Assembly: GCA_017941235.1 (NCBI GenBank)
Contig: JAGAWU010000020.1
Location: forward strand, 1-64,000
Direction: 5' to 3'
DNA: 64,000 nucleotides
Origin: Bacilli bacterium
GTDB lineage: Bacteria > Bacillota_I > Bacilli_A > RF39 > UBA660
The position numbers and the translations under genes are program-made. How positions within the stretch are numbered: position 1 is the stretch's first letter; every line of letters begins with the position of its first letter. The notes below the pieces were generated by a model that saw only the letters and a list, made by a program, of their open reading frames with translations, had not been told where the DNA came from and made no database searches. Positions 34,905-41,430 of this stretch are shown in pieces.

Positions 34905-35322
34905 AACTATCCTTCTTAAAAACTATTAATTTACTTAATAAATAGTTTCCTACAATTACTAATATCTGACTTACCAGTTTAAATATTTTATCATTACCTT
35001 TTAATATAGTTACAAACAAAAACATTATTACCATATCAAGTAAAAGTGTTGATACTCTTGCACCAGTAAAAGTAATAAATTCTTTAAATTTATTTTCATT
35101 TTTACTATTAAATACAAACTCTCTATTTGTAAAATACGCAAATAAAACTCCAGCTATCCATGAAAAAAGATTTGCTATCTGTAACTCTACACTAACATTA
35201 GGATTTAATATAGTCAAACTCAACATATAATAAACAATTAAACTAATTAATGTAGTTAAACCCCCAAAGATTAAATAATTAATAATTTCCTTATATTTTT
35301 GATATAATTCTTTCACATACAT
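34885..35322 (-). CDS. GtrA-like flippase
   Basis: About 145 residues with four membrane helices, beginning MYVKELYQKYKEIINYLIFG. The GtrA-family signature is the first helix YLIFGGLTTLISLIVYYMLS and the motif FAYFTNREFVFNSK. The family is thought to flip polyprenyl-linked sugars made by GtrB. I place the start at the ATG at 35322 behind GGTGGTGAT, not at the first in-frame ATG. First gene of the operon; it overlaps the GT-C gene by 20 bases. Confidence 0.9.
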   Translation of the reverse strand: MYVKELYQKYKEIINYLIFGGLTTLISLIVYYMLSLTILNPNVSVELQIANLFSWIAGVLFAYFTNREFVFNSKNENKFKEFITFTGARVSTLLLDMVIMFLFVTILKGNDKIFKLVSQILVIVGNYLLSKLIVFKKDSYEKSSK

Positions 35323-35379
35323 CACCACCAATAAATCTGCATAATAATATTTTATCATATATTTCTATAAATAACTATT

Positions 35380-36066
35380 TCAACCTTTAAAAATAGAATC
35401 ATTTTTTTTATAATAATCAGCATAGATCCAATCTACTTGATGAAAATAAAAAGACAACTGTTTTTTATCAATTTCACTATGAGGCAAAAATATATTATAT
35501 AAATTACTTTTGCGATTACTTATTACCTTAATATAAAATTTTTCTATTTCTATAATATCTTTAGAATTGCTTAAACTTTTTGATTCTAAAAATAAATTTG
35601 CTTTTTGTAATGAATGATGAATATTATTTATGTCTTGTTTAGCATAATAGCGAGTATTATAAACTAAATTTGCTAAAAACATTTTCTTAAAACCATTTAA
35701 AAATATTTCTGGACATTCATGAAAATCAGTAACAACAAATAGTACTTTATTATATTTATTTTTTAAAGTTTGTTCTAATATAATTAGAAGCTCATTGTGA
35801 TTTATTGTATAAGTCTCCCTAACATAACCAATATACTTATCTAATATAGATACAAAATTTTCTTCTGAAGTAATTTCATTTTTTTCATAAAGTAATTTAA
35901 AATTTAATTTTATAGTACCTTTTTTTATTTTTTTAACAAGTTTATGTAATACTTCTAAGCTTAATAATTTATATATTTCACCACTGCAACTATAAATCCA
36001 CAATAGCGAGTGTTTCTTCATTCGCCTTATTTGTATTGTGTCTTTCTTCAAGTAATCTCTTTGCAT
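35380..36066 (-). CDS. unrecognised 228-residue protein
   Basis: Begins MQRDYLKKDTIQIRRMKKHS, behind AAAGGA at 8-base spacing. Soluble, mixed helix and strand; includes KVLFVVTDFHECPEIFLNGF and a C-terminal SFYFHQVDWIYADYY. No motif I can name. It lies 57 bases upstream of the gtrA-like gene on the same strand and may be part of that operon, or may be an independent cargo gene. Confidence 0.6.
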   Translation of the reverse strand: MQRDYLKKDTIQIRRMKKHSLLWIYSCSGEIYKLLSLEVLHKLVKKIKKGTIKLNFKLLYEKNEITSEENFVSILDKYIGYVRETYTINHNELLIILEQTLKNKYNKVLFVVTDFHECPEIFLNGFKKMFLANLVYNTRYYAKQDINNIHHSLQKANLFLESKSLSNSKDIIEIEKFYIKVISNRKSNLYNIFLPHSEIDKKQLSFYFHQVDWIYADYYKKNDSIFKG

Positions 36067-36198
36067 TTAAATTTTCCTTTCAATAGTTTTATTTTTACTG
36101 CAATTAAATTATAACACAAATCAGCAAAAAATAGTCTTGAAATAAGCAAAATGTCAATATTTTTGTTTTAAATGGGAAAATTATTATAGGTGGTAGCT

Positions 36199-36639
36199 AT
36201 GATAGATTTTCAAAGATTAAAAGATATAAGAGAAGATAATGATATAAATCAAGAAACAATGTCTAAAATATTAGGTGTTCCACGTTCTACTTATTCAATG
36301 TGGGAACTAGGTATAAGTGTTATTCCTTTAAAACCTTTATGTGATTTTGCAGATTATTTTAATATTACTTTAGATTATGCTTTAGGCTTAACAAATAACA
36401 GAAATAGCAAGAATTTAATTAAAGGATTGAACTTACAAATACTAGCAAACAATATGAAAGAAATTAGAAAGAAAAATAATCTTTCACAAGAAAATATAGC
36501 AGATATTCTTAAGGTAACTCAAAGTTGTATAGTTAAATATGAAAAAGGTAGAGTTTATATTTCTACTGAAAACTTATATAAATTCGCTAAAGAATTTAAA
36601 ATATCAATTAACGAGTTATGTGGTAAAACTAAAAAATAA
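36199..36639 (+). CDS. XRE-family regulator with two helix-turn-helix domains
   Basis: About 146 residues. Two HTH_3 domains in tandem: residues 4-58 (IREDNDINQETMSKILGVPR followed by STYSMWELG) and residues 82-142 (IRKKNNLSQENIADILKVTQ followed by SCIVKYEKG). The start is the ATG at 36199 behind AGGTGG; the GTG three codons earlier is part of that site. Divergent from the 228-residue gene and upstream of the oriT-like region. Likely a regulator of element or cargo genes. Confidence 0.85.
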   Translation: MIDFQRLKDIREDNDINQETMSKILGVPRSTYSMWELGISVIPLKPLCDFADYFNITLDYALGLTNNRNSKNLIKGLNLQILANNMKEIRKKNNLSQENIADILKVTQSCIVKYEKGRVYISTENLYKFAKEFKISINELCGKTKK

Positions 36640-36662
36640 TATCAAATTTTATATTATATGAT

Positions 36663-36717
36663 GGAATGACAGATAAAAATAGGTACCCATAAACTCCTGC
36701 CATTCTGTCATTTTTTA
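36663..36717 (+). terminator. possible terminator after the double-HTH gene
   Basis: AATGACAG (36665-36672) pairs with CTGTCATT (36705-36712), followed by T6. The 32-base loop is long, so it may be more than a simple terminator. Confidence 0.55.
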
Positions 36718-36739
36718 TATAAATCCCACACCTATTAAA

Positions 36740-36880
36740 GCGAAAATTCAAAAGAAATTTCATAACTAATGAATTTTCGCGATAGACTTATTTGTAAGCC
36801 AAATAAGTAACACACTACCAAGTTGGCAAAAGCCAACTAGGAATAGTGTGCCAAAGGAGAGCCTTCGGGAACCCATTTAA
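36740..36880. other. candidate origin of transfer (oriT) with three nested inverted repeats
   Basis: A gene-free stretch with: GCGAAAATTC (36740-36749) facing GAATTTTCGC (36771-36780), perfect; ACTTATTTG (36786-36794) facing CAAATAAGT (36800-36808), perfect; and CACACTA (36811-36817) facing TAGTGTG (36844-36850), enclosing AGTTGGC-AAAA-GCCAACT. On the minus strand the bases from 36817 read TAGTGTGTTA, which equals the nick region of pMV158 (TAGTGTG/TTA) as I remember it, the type substrate of MobV relaxases. A MobV relaxase is encoded at 29975-31264. Confidence 0.6.
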
Positions 36881-36926
36881 GCACCAATACTACAAACTAT
36901 CGTAAGTAGTAAAGGTGCCTTTTTTA
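36881..36926 (+). terminator. strong terminator-like hairpin after the oriT-like region
   Basis: GCACC (36881-36885) and TACTAC (36888-36893) pair with GTAGTA (36905-36910) and GGTGC (36913-36917), with symmetric AA bulges, followed by CTTTTTT. It suggests a plus-strand transcript across the region. Confidence 0.75.
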
Positions 36927-37009
36927 TTTGTCTTACGACTTCATAAAAAAGTGAAAAAACTATCCCCGCTTTCATCAGCATAGCTGACAAAACGTGCGTC
37001 GTTTTTTCA

Positions 37010-37058
37010 AAATAAAAATAGCATAATGCTAATCTTACGAAAAGCAAAATGCTATTTT
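37010..37058 (-). terminator. terminator after the 37052-37489 gene
   Basis: AAAATAGCAT (37015-37024) pairs perfectly with ATGCTATTTT (37049-37058); the minus strand continues TATTTTTATTTT. Between here and 36926 another 8-bp inverted repeat, GAAAAAAC facing GTTTTTTC, encloses TCAGC-ATA-GCTGA. Confidence 0.65.
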
Positions 37059-37489
37059 CTTATTTTAGGTATTAGTCGTTCAACTTTAGTTTGTTCTTTA
37101 TCTGTTATTTTATATAGAACAACTAATACTATTGCTGTCGCTATATAGGCAATAGTCATTGCTATATAGTTTTGTGAAAAGAATGTTTCAAATAACGCAA
37201 CAGGACATAACGCTATTCCTAAAAATCCTACTATATAAAATGTCTTGTCGCTATATTTTCTTGTTATTTGTTTTTCAGGATCTGTATCATCTTTTTCAGT
37301 CCATGTTCTACCCAACATAGACCAATTTTTTGTAAATATTGCATTACCAAAATTAGCTATTCCTATAAAGAACCAACCAAGCGATACAAATTTATAATCA
37401 TTTATAATAGGAATTATTATAACCATTATTGTTGCTAAAATAATACCAATAATTTGTACCTTATTTAAATACATTTTTATTTTTTGCAT
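37052..37489 (-). CDS. four-helix membrane protein paired with an XRE regulator
   Basis: 145 residues with four hydrophobic segments (VQIIGIILATIMVIIIPIIN, LGWFFIGIANFGNAIF, FYIVGFLGIALCPVALFETF, YIAMTIAYIATAIVLVVLYK). Starts behind AAAGGAGG and overlaps the XRE gene by 29 bases. The pair, HTH regulator plus small membrane protein, is often seen in mobile elements; function here is unknown. The stop codon lies in the downstream terminator. Confidence 0.7.
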   Translation of the reverse strand: MQKIKMYLNKVQIIGIILATIMVIIIPIINDYKFVSLGWFFIGIANFGNAIFTKNWSMLGRTWTEKDDTDPEKQITRKYSDKTFYIVGFLGIALCPVALFETFFSQNYIAMTIAYIATAIVLVVLYKITDKEQTKVERLIPKIRK

Positions 37490-37979
37490 TTTTCTTCGCC
37501 TCCTTTAATCTGTTTTCATCTAATATTTCAACTATAAGTTCATTAGTAACATTTTGATATTCTAAATCTTGTTTTGTTTCTATTGCACGTTCTCTTTCTT
37601 CTTCAGAAAGGTTGTCTTTGGCTAATTCTTGATTTAAAGTATCAATCATTAAATCATTATTACTAATACTTGCCTTTGCCATCATCCAAGCATCTTCTAG
37701 TTTATCTCCTCTTAAATTTTTATAGTAATTTCTAATAAAAGGATTAAGAGTAGTTAATTGAGTTCCTAAACCTATCATACTTAACATATCATTATAATTT
37801 AAATTTATATGTTTACTTATCTTTTTAAGTATTTTAGGATTAGGTAATTCTCTTTCTCCAGATTCTATTTTAGATAATTCGGCATTACTAATACCAACTG
37901 CATTGGCTAATTGTCTTTGAGATAAACCTTTGTTTTCTCTTGCTTTTGCGATTGCCTCGCCTATGTTTTGCTTTGGCAT
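37461..37979 (-). CDS. XRE-family repressor of the element
   Basis: 172 residues. Residues 6-62 are a canonical HTH_3 domain (IAKARENKGLSQRQLANAVG, then ISNAELSKIESGERELP); the rest is helical and charged, ending in a Lys-rich tail. Divergent from the genes at 38161 onward, with a shared 180-base region holding two face-away promoters and repeated TGTTAACG boxes. This is the layout of an immunity-type master repressor. Confidence 0.88.
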   Translation of the reverse strand: MPKQNIGEAIAKARENKGLSQRQLANAVGISNAELSKIESGERELPNPKILKKISKHINLNYNDMLSMIGLGTQLTTLNPFIRNYYKNLRGDKLEDAWMMAKASISNNDLMIDTLNQELAKDNLSEEERERAIETKQDLEYQNVTNELIVEILDENRLKEAKKNAKNKNVFK

Positions 37980-38000
37980 AAAACTTCACCACCTGCATTA

Positions 38001-38130
38001 ATCATACCACTATCGTTAACGAAAGTCAACACATTTGATAAAAATGTTAATAAAAGTGTTGACAAGTTCGTAATTATGATGTATATTTAATGTGTTACCG
38101 AGTGTTAACGTTATAAAAACAAATGTTAAC
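38001..38130. promoter_or_regulatory. divergent promoters with GTTAAC-type operators
   Basis: Minus strand: TTGACT (38029-38024), 17 bases, TATGAT (38006-38001) driving the XRE gene, with the palindrome CGTTAACG (38014-38021) in the spacer. Plus strand: TTGACA (38059-38064), 17 bases, TATATT (38082-38087) driving 38161 onward. Further GTTAACG and TGTTAACT copies lie near 38103 and 38124. The repeats are probable binding sites of the XRE repressor. Confidence 0.75.
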
Positions 38131-38160
38131 TCACAAAAAAGAAAGGAGGAAAAGATATGA

Positions 38161-38427
38161 ATGAGGAAAACAAGACATCTAGACTTAACCGACCATAGAA
38201 TATGGAAAGATAAGAATATCACATTTGAAGCAAAAGATATTTACTCTTATCTATATATAGAAGGCTTTGATAGAACAATAGCTAATGTAAATATTGGTAG
38301 GATACAAGGAAAAATTAAGGGTTTAAAGAATGTCGCATTTAGAAAGAACTTACAACTATTAGAAAAACACAAATATATTACTTTCAAAGAATACGACAGA
38401 GGATTATACGAATACACAATTTGCTAG
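38161..38427 (+). CDS. small helix-turn-helix-like protein, first gene of the right-hand operon
   Basis: 88 residues beginning MRKTRHLDLTDHRIWKDKNI. The stretch ITFEAKDIYSYLYIEGFDRT with VNIGRIQGKIKGLKNVAFRK resembles the winged-helix N-terminal region of plasmid replication initiators, but the protein is short. An alternative ATG four bases upstream (38157), better spaced from AGGAGG, opens a 13-codon ORF in another frame, so expression may be coupled or unusual. Confidence 0.55.
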   Translation: MRKTRHLDLTDHRIWKDKNITFEAKDIYSYLYIEGFDRTIANVNIGRIQGKIKGLKNVAFRKNLQLLEKHKYITFKEYDRGLYEYTIC

Positions 38428-38451
38428 AATAGACAAAATCGCTAGTAAATA

Positions 38452-38607
38452 AGGTACAATAAATGTTCGGAGATTTATGATAGTACCTAGCCAAAAGGCT
38501 AAACTGCTTCAATCCTAGAGACAGGATTTAAAATAAAGTCTCAGGATACTATTACCTTTTTTTCAGTTATATTAGTATGACTTGTAGAAAATTTTACAAG
38601 TTTTTTT
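38452..38607 (+). ncRNA. structured leader with alternative pairings and two T-tracts
   Basis: AGGTAC (38452-38457) can pair with GTACCT (38483-38488). The same strand AAGGTA with ATA can instead pair with TAT and TACCTT (about 38550-38558), directly followed by T7. Between are hairpins TAGCC-AAAA-GGCTA (38488-38501) and AATCCT/AGGATT (38511-38528), whose loop GAGAC matches GTCTC at 38539-38543 as a possible pseudoknot. A second terminator, CTTGTA facing TACAAG with T7, lies at about 38581-38607. Mutually exclusive pairings before a T-tract suggest attenuation of the next gene. Class unknown. Confidence 0.5.
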
Positions 38608-38639
38608 GTGTTTAAAAATAAATGAAAGGAGAATGATAT

Positions 38640-38918
38640 ATGAATAATGATATTAATAATTTAAAATATGTGGAAGTTCCTATGATTGTTTTATTAGATA
38701 ATGATATATCTTCCACATCAAAACTATTAATGGGATTAATTACTACTTTAACTATGAAAGAAGGATTTTGTTATGCTAGTAATAAATATTTAAGTAACCT
38801 TCTAAAAGTATCAAGAAGAACAATTACAAGTTGCATTTCATCTCTTAAAAGAAAAAATTATATTAAAGTAGAAAATGATCCTAATATGAGAAAAATTTAT
38901 TTAGCAAATTTCTTCTAA
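38640..38918 (+). CDS. winged-helix protein (replication-initiator-like fragment or regulator)
   Basis: 92 residues starting MNNDINNLKYVEVPMIVLLD. Residues 20-85 look like a winged helix: SSTSKLLMGLITTLTMKEGF, NKYLSNLLKVSRRTITSCIS, then LKRKNYIKVENDPNMRKIYL. This is the fold seen at the N-terminus of plasmid/IME replication proteins and in MarR/helix-turn-helix regulators. GGAG precedes the start. A conditional leader with two terminators precedes it. Confidence 0.65.
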   Translation: MNNDINNLKYVEVPMIVLLDNDISSTSKLLMGLITTLTMKEGFCYASNKYLSNLLKVSRRTITSCISSLKRKNYIKVENDPNMRKIYLANFF

Positions 38919-39048
38919 TATAAGTAGCAATATATTACTATTGTGTATAGCAAGATGTTTCTAACAGAATAAATAATATTAATAAATAATTATAATAAAT
39001 AAAATAATTTAAAATTTATTTAAATAATTAAAAAGAAAGGACTGATAT

Positions 39049-39468
39049 ATGAATGTAGATTTAAATGAAATAATTATCTCTGGTAATATAACTAATATTA
39101 CAGACAATAATCAAGATTATATTAAATTTGCTTTAAAAACAATTAAATATAATAAGAGTTATGTTTATTCAAGTTTAAATATTAATAGGAATCTTTATAC
39201 AATTTATAAAGATTTTTTTGTTAAGGAAAAAAAGGTGTTTATAAAGGGTTATCTCAATTCTTATTCTACAAGTAATAATATACAACTTTTTATAACTGTT
39301 ACAGATATATCTGATAATAAAGAAGATATATTAAACGGAAGAAGATCTCCCCATATTAGATGTGACCCAGATGGAGTTATGGTATGGAATGGGAAAAGAT
39401 GCGAAAGCGAAGAACCTTCCGAAGAAGAATCCAAAGAAATGGAAGAATTATTGAAAGATTTTAGATAG
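39049..39468 (+). CDS. SSB-like OB-fold protein
   Basis: 139 residues. Residues 1-95 follow the single-stranded DNA-binding OB fold: an opening EIIISGNITNIT strand, and the typical C-terminal strands KVFIKGYLNSYSTSNNIQLF followed by ITVTDIS. The tail is unusual: a segment PHIRCDPDGVMVWNGKRC with two cysteines, then a very acidic end (SEEPSEEESKEMEELLKDF) like the acidic tip of SSB, though without the DDDLPF motif. Its transfer-related partners are in the same operon. Confidence 0.7.
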   Translation: MNVDLNEIIISGNITNITDNNQDYIKFALKTIKYNKSYVYSSLNINRNLYTIYKDFFVKEKKVFIKGYLNSYSTSNNIQLFITVTDISDNKEDILNGRRSPHIRCDPDGVMVWNGKRCESEEPSEEESKEMEELLKDFR

Positions 39469-39509
39469 TAGGTGTTAATTATGAAATATTAGAAAGGTGC
39501 GTGATAATT

Positions 39510-39569
39510 ATGATAAAAAGTAATTTTAATAAAAGTTTATGCATAAAATTGGAGTGTGGAGGTATATAA
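39510..39569 (+). CDS. possible 19-residue peptide upstream of the recombinase operon genes
   Basis: ATG at 39510 behind AAGGTG opens a 19-codon ORF (MIKSNFNKSLCIKLECGGI) whose TAA is followed directly by the ATG of the next gene at 39570. A shorter ORF (MKY) lies just before. These may only serve translational coupling; there is no independent support for a functional peptide. Confidence 0.3.
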   Translation: MIKSNFNKSLCIKLECGGI

Positions 39570-39764
39570 ATGTATGAGACACTAGAATTTTATGATAGTA
39601 ATGGTTTTGATTTAAAAGAAGTTTTAAAGAGTTGTATATATAAATATTATATTGCTAATAAGAATTTAGATATTAGTTCTAAAAAAGTATTTAAAACGGA
39701 CAAAAAAAATAGTATAATTAAATCAACTAATGAAGTGAAAGTGTTGTCTAGTGAAAGGAGTTAA
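39570..39764 (+). CDS. unrecognised 64-residue protein just upstream of the recombinase
   Basis: Begins MYETLEFYDSNGFDLKEVLK behind GGAGG; the N-terminal LKEVLKSCIYKYYIANKNL is helical and the C-terminal half is basic. Its stop lies two bases before the GTG of the serine recombinase, and the recombinase ribosome site is inside its last codons. Position and size make it a candidate recombination directionality factor, but sequence alone does not show that. Confidence 0.6.
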   Translation: MYETLEFYDSNGFDLKEVLKSCIYKYYIANKNLDISSKKVFKTDKKNSIIKSTNEVKVLSSERS

Positions 39765-39766
39765 AA

Positions 39767-41359
39767 GTGTATAATAGAAATAGATATACAATAGACAATA
39801 CAATATTTAAAATAGCCATTTATATAAGACTATCTCGTGAAGATGGTGATGATTTAGAATCAGAAAGTGTTACTAATCAACGAAGTTTATTAATTGGTTA
39901 TTTAAAAGCACAAGGATTAGTTGCAGTTGATATATATGTTGATGATGGTTATACAGGTACTAATTTTGAACGTCCAGAATTTAAAAGAATGCTACAAGAC
40001 ATTGAAAATGGAAAAATAAATATGGTTATAACAAAAGATTTATCAAGACTTGGAAGAGACCATATAATGACAGGTTATTATGTTGAAACCTATTTTCCTG
40101 AAAACGATGTTAGATATATAGCTGTAAATGATGATATAGATACTTTTTTTGAAACTAGTGGTAGTGATATGATGCCATTTAAGTTAAGTATGAACGATAT
40201 GTATGCAAAAGATATTTCTAAAAAAGTTCGTTCTAACTTACTTCAAATGAAAAAAGATGGTAAGTTTTGTGGGAGTTCTACTCCTTATGGTTATATGAGA
40301 GACCCAAATAATAAACATCAGTTAGTTCCAGATCCAGAGACTGCTCCTGTTGTAAAAAGAATATTTGATTTATATGTTGCAGGTTATGGTAGTTCACAAA
40401 TTGCTGAAATATTAACAAGAGAAGAATTACCAACACCAATAATGTATAAATACTCTGGTTCAAAATTAAGTAAATTTGACCATCCTGAAATATGGAAACA
40501 CACATCTGTTAGCAATATCATAAAAAATAGAGTTTATATTGGAGATTTAATTCAACACAGATTTCAAAAAGTTAGTTATAAGGTTAAAAAGAGAAAAAGT
40601 TTACCTGAAAGCGAATGGTGTATAAAAGAAAATGCACATGAAGCACTTGTAGATAGAAAAACATTTGAAATAGCACAAAGTATTAAAGATTCTTCAAATA
40701 CTTATAATCCAGAACGTAGAAATGTTGAATATGTATTATCTGATTTAGTTTATTGCAAAGATTGTGGTGCTAGAATGAGTATTAGTTATGATAAAAAAAG
40801 AGATAGAGTTACAATGAATTGTAATAACTATCGTAAGTTTAGTAAGTATGATATATGTTTTTCTCATTATATTAACTATACTAAATTAGAAAATACTGTC
40901 TATAACAAATTAAGCACTATGGCTAATCAATATATTAATGATAAAGATGAGTTTGAAAGTATTATTAAAAATCAATATGTTGATCCTAAACAAGATAAAC
41001 TAAAAAAGATTGATGAACTTAATTTAAAGATAGCTGAATTAAAAAGAAAACAAGACTCTTTATATGATGATAAGTTTAATAATATTATAAGTGTAGAAAC
41101 TTATCAAAGATTATTTAAAACTACTGAAGAAGATATTAAAACTGCAAACGAAAAATTAGAAAAATTAAAAGAAGAAATTTCTAGTATAAATGAAGATTCC
41201 TCTTGTTATGTTGAATATTTAGATATAATTAAAAGTTTTCTTGATATGAAAAATCCAACAAGAGAGATTATGAATAGATTAATTGATAAGATATATGTAA
41301 CTAAAGATAAAAAACTAGAAATTCATTATAGAATTAAAAAAAGTGAAGTATTAGTATAG
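39767..41359 (+). CDS. large serine recombinase (integrase/excisionase of the element)
   Basis: 530 residues, starting at GTG behind AAAGGAG. The catalytic domain has IYIRLSRED with the nucleophile Ser near residue 23, the DDGYTGTNFERPEF and ITKDLSRLGRDHIMTGYYVE motifs, then the recombinase domain (PYGYMRDPNNKHQLVPDPET) and a zinc-ribbon region (CKDCGARM, then a second pair of cysteines) with a terminal coiled coil. It belongs to the large serine recombinases used by Tn4451/Tn5397-like elements and by the skin elements. It is the last gene of the element, 71 bases from the right junction, and should catalyse excision and integration at spoIVA. Confidence 0.95.
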   Translation: MYNRNRYTIDNTIFKIAIYIRLSREDGDDLESESVTNQRSLLIGYLKAQGLVAVDIYVDDGYTGTNFERPEFKRMLQDIENGKINMVITKDLSRLGRDHIMTGYYVETYFPENDVRYIAVNDDIDTFFETSGSDMMPFKLSMNDMYAKDISKKVRSNLLQMKKDGKFCGSSTPYGYMRDPNNKHQLVPDPETAPVVKRIFDLYVAGYGSSQIAEILTREELPTPIMYKYSGSKLSKFDHPEIWKHTSVSNIIKNRVYIGDLIQHRFQKVSYKVKKRKSLPESEWCIKENAHEALVDRKTFEIAQSIKDSSNTYNPERRNVEYVLSDLVYCKDCGARMSISYDKKRDRVTMNCNNYRKFSKYDICFSHYINYTKLENTVYNKLSTMANQYINDKDEFESIIKNQYVDPKQDKLKKIDELNLKIAELKRKQDSLYDDKFNNIISVETYQRLFKTTEEDIKTANEKLEKLKEEISSINEDSSCYVEYLDIIKSFLDMKNPTREIMNRLIDKIYVTKDKKLEIHYRIKKSEVLV

Positions 41360-41371
41360 GTAAAAAATACG

Positions 41372-41393
41372 ATTGCTTTGGAGCAATTTTTAA
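41372..41393 (+). terminator. terminator of the recombinase gene
   Basis: ATTGCT (41372-41377) pairs with AGCAAT (41382-41387) around TTGG, followed by TTTTTA. It lies just inside the right end of the element. Confidence 0.7.
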
Positions 41394-41403
41394 AAAGACT
41401 TAT

Positions 41404-41430
41404 GGGTATCACGAAAACAGGTCATACTGG
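41404..41430 (+). other. right attachment junction (attR)
   Basis: GGGTATCAC (41404-41412), 15 bases, TGG (41428-41430), then spoIVA from TAT at 41431. In a closed circle GGGTATCAC and the left-end GTGATACCC would flank 32 bases with TG of the shared TGG exactly at the centre, a 50-bp site of the size expected for a serine integrase attP. Confidence 0.85.

Larger units (their letters stand above)
27565..41430 (+). mobile_element. 13.9-kb integrative mobilizable element inside spoIVA
   Basis: Boundaries follow from the two halves of spoIVA: removal of 27565-41430 (13,866 bp) joins codon 121 to the rest of the gene in frame. Inside are a large serine recombinase at the right end, a MobV relaxase, a candidate oriT near 36,811, XRE-type regulators with a divergent operator, an SSB-like protein, and cargo: endonuclease III-like protein, Fic protein, four glycosylation genes and several unknowns. 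There is no coupling protein, VirB4 or capsid gene, so it is an IME that would need a helper for transfer, not an ICE or prophage. Confidence 0.93.

Noticed and set aside
38157-38198. Short 13-codon ORF at the better-spaced start before 38161
   Set aside because: Too short for a product claim; noted as a possible coupling feature only.
27565-41430. Prophage
   Set aside because: No terminase, portal, capsid, tail, holin or lysin gene is seen; relaxase and oriT-like region indicate a mobilizable element.
27565-41430. Full conjugative element (ICE)
   Set aside because: No coupling protein, VirB4 ATPase or other type IV secretion gene is present in the 13.9 kb.
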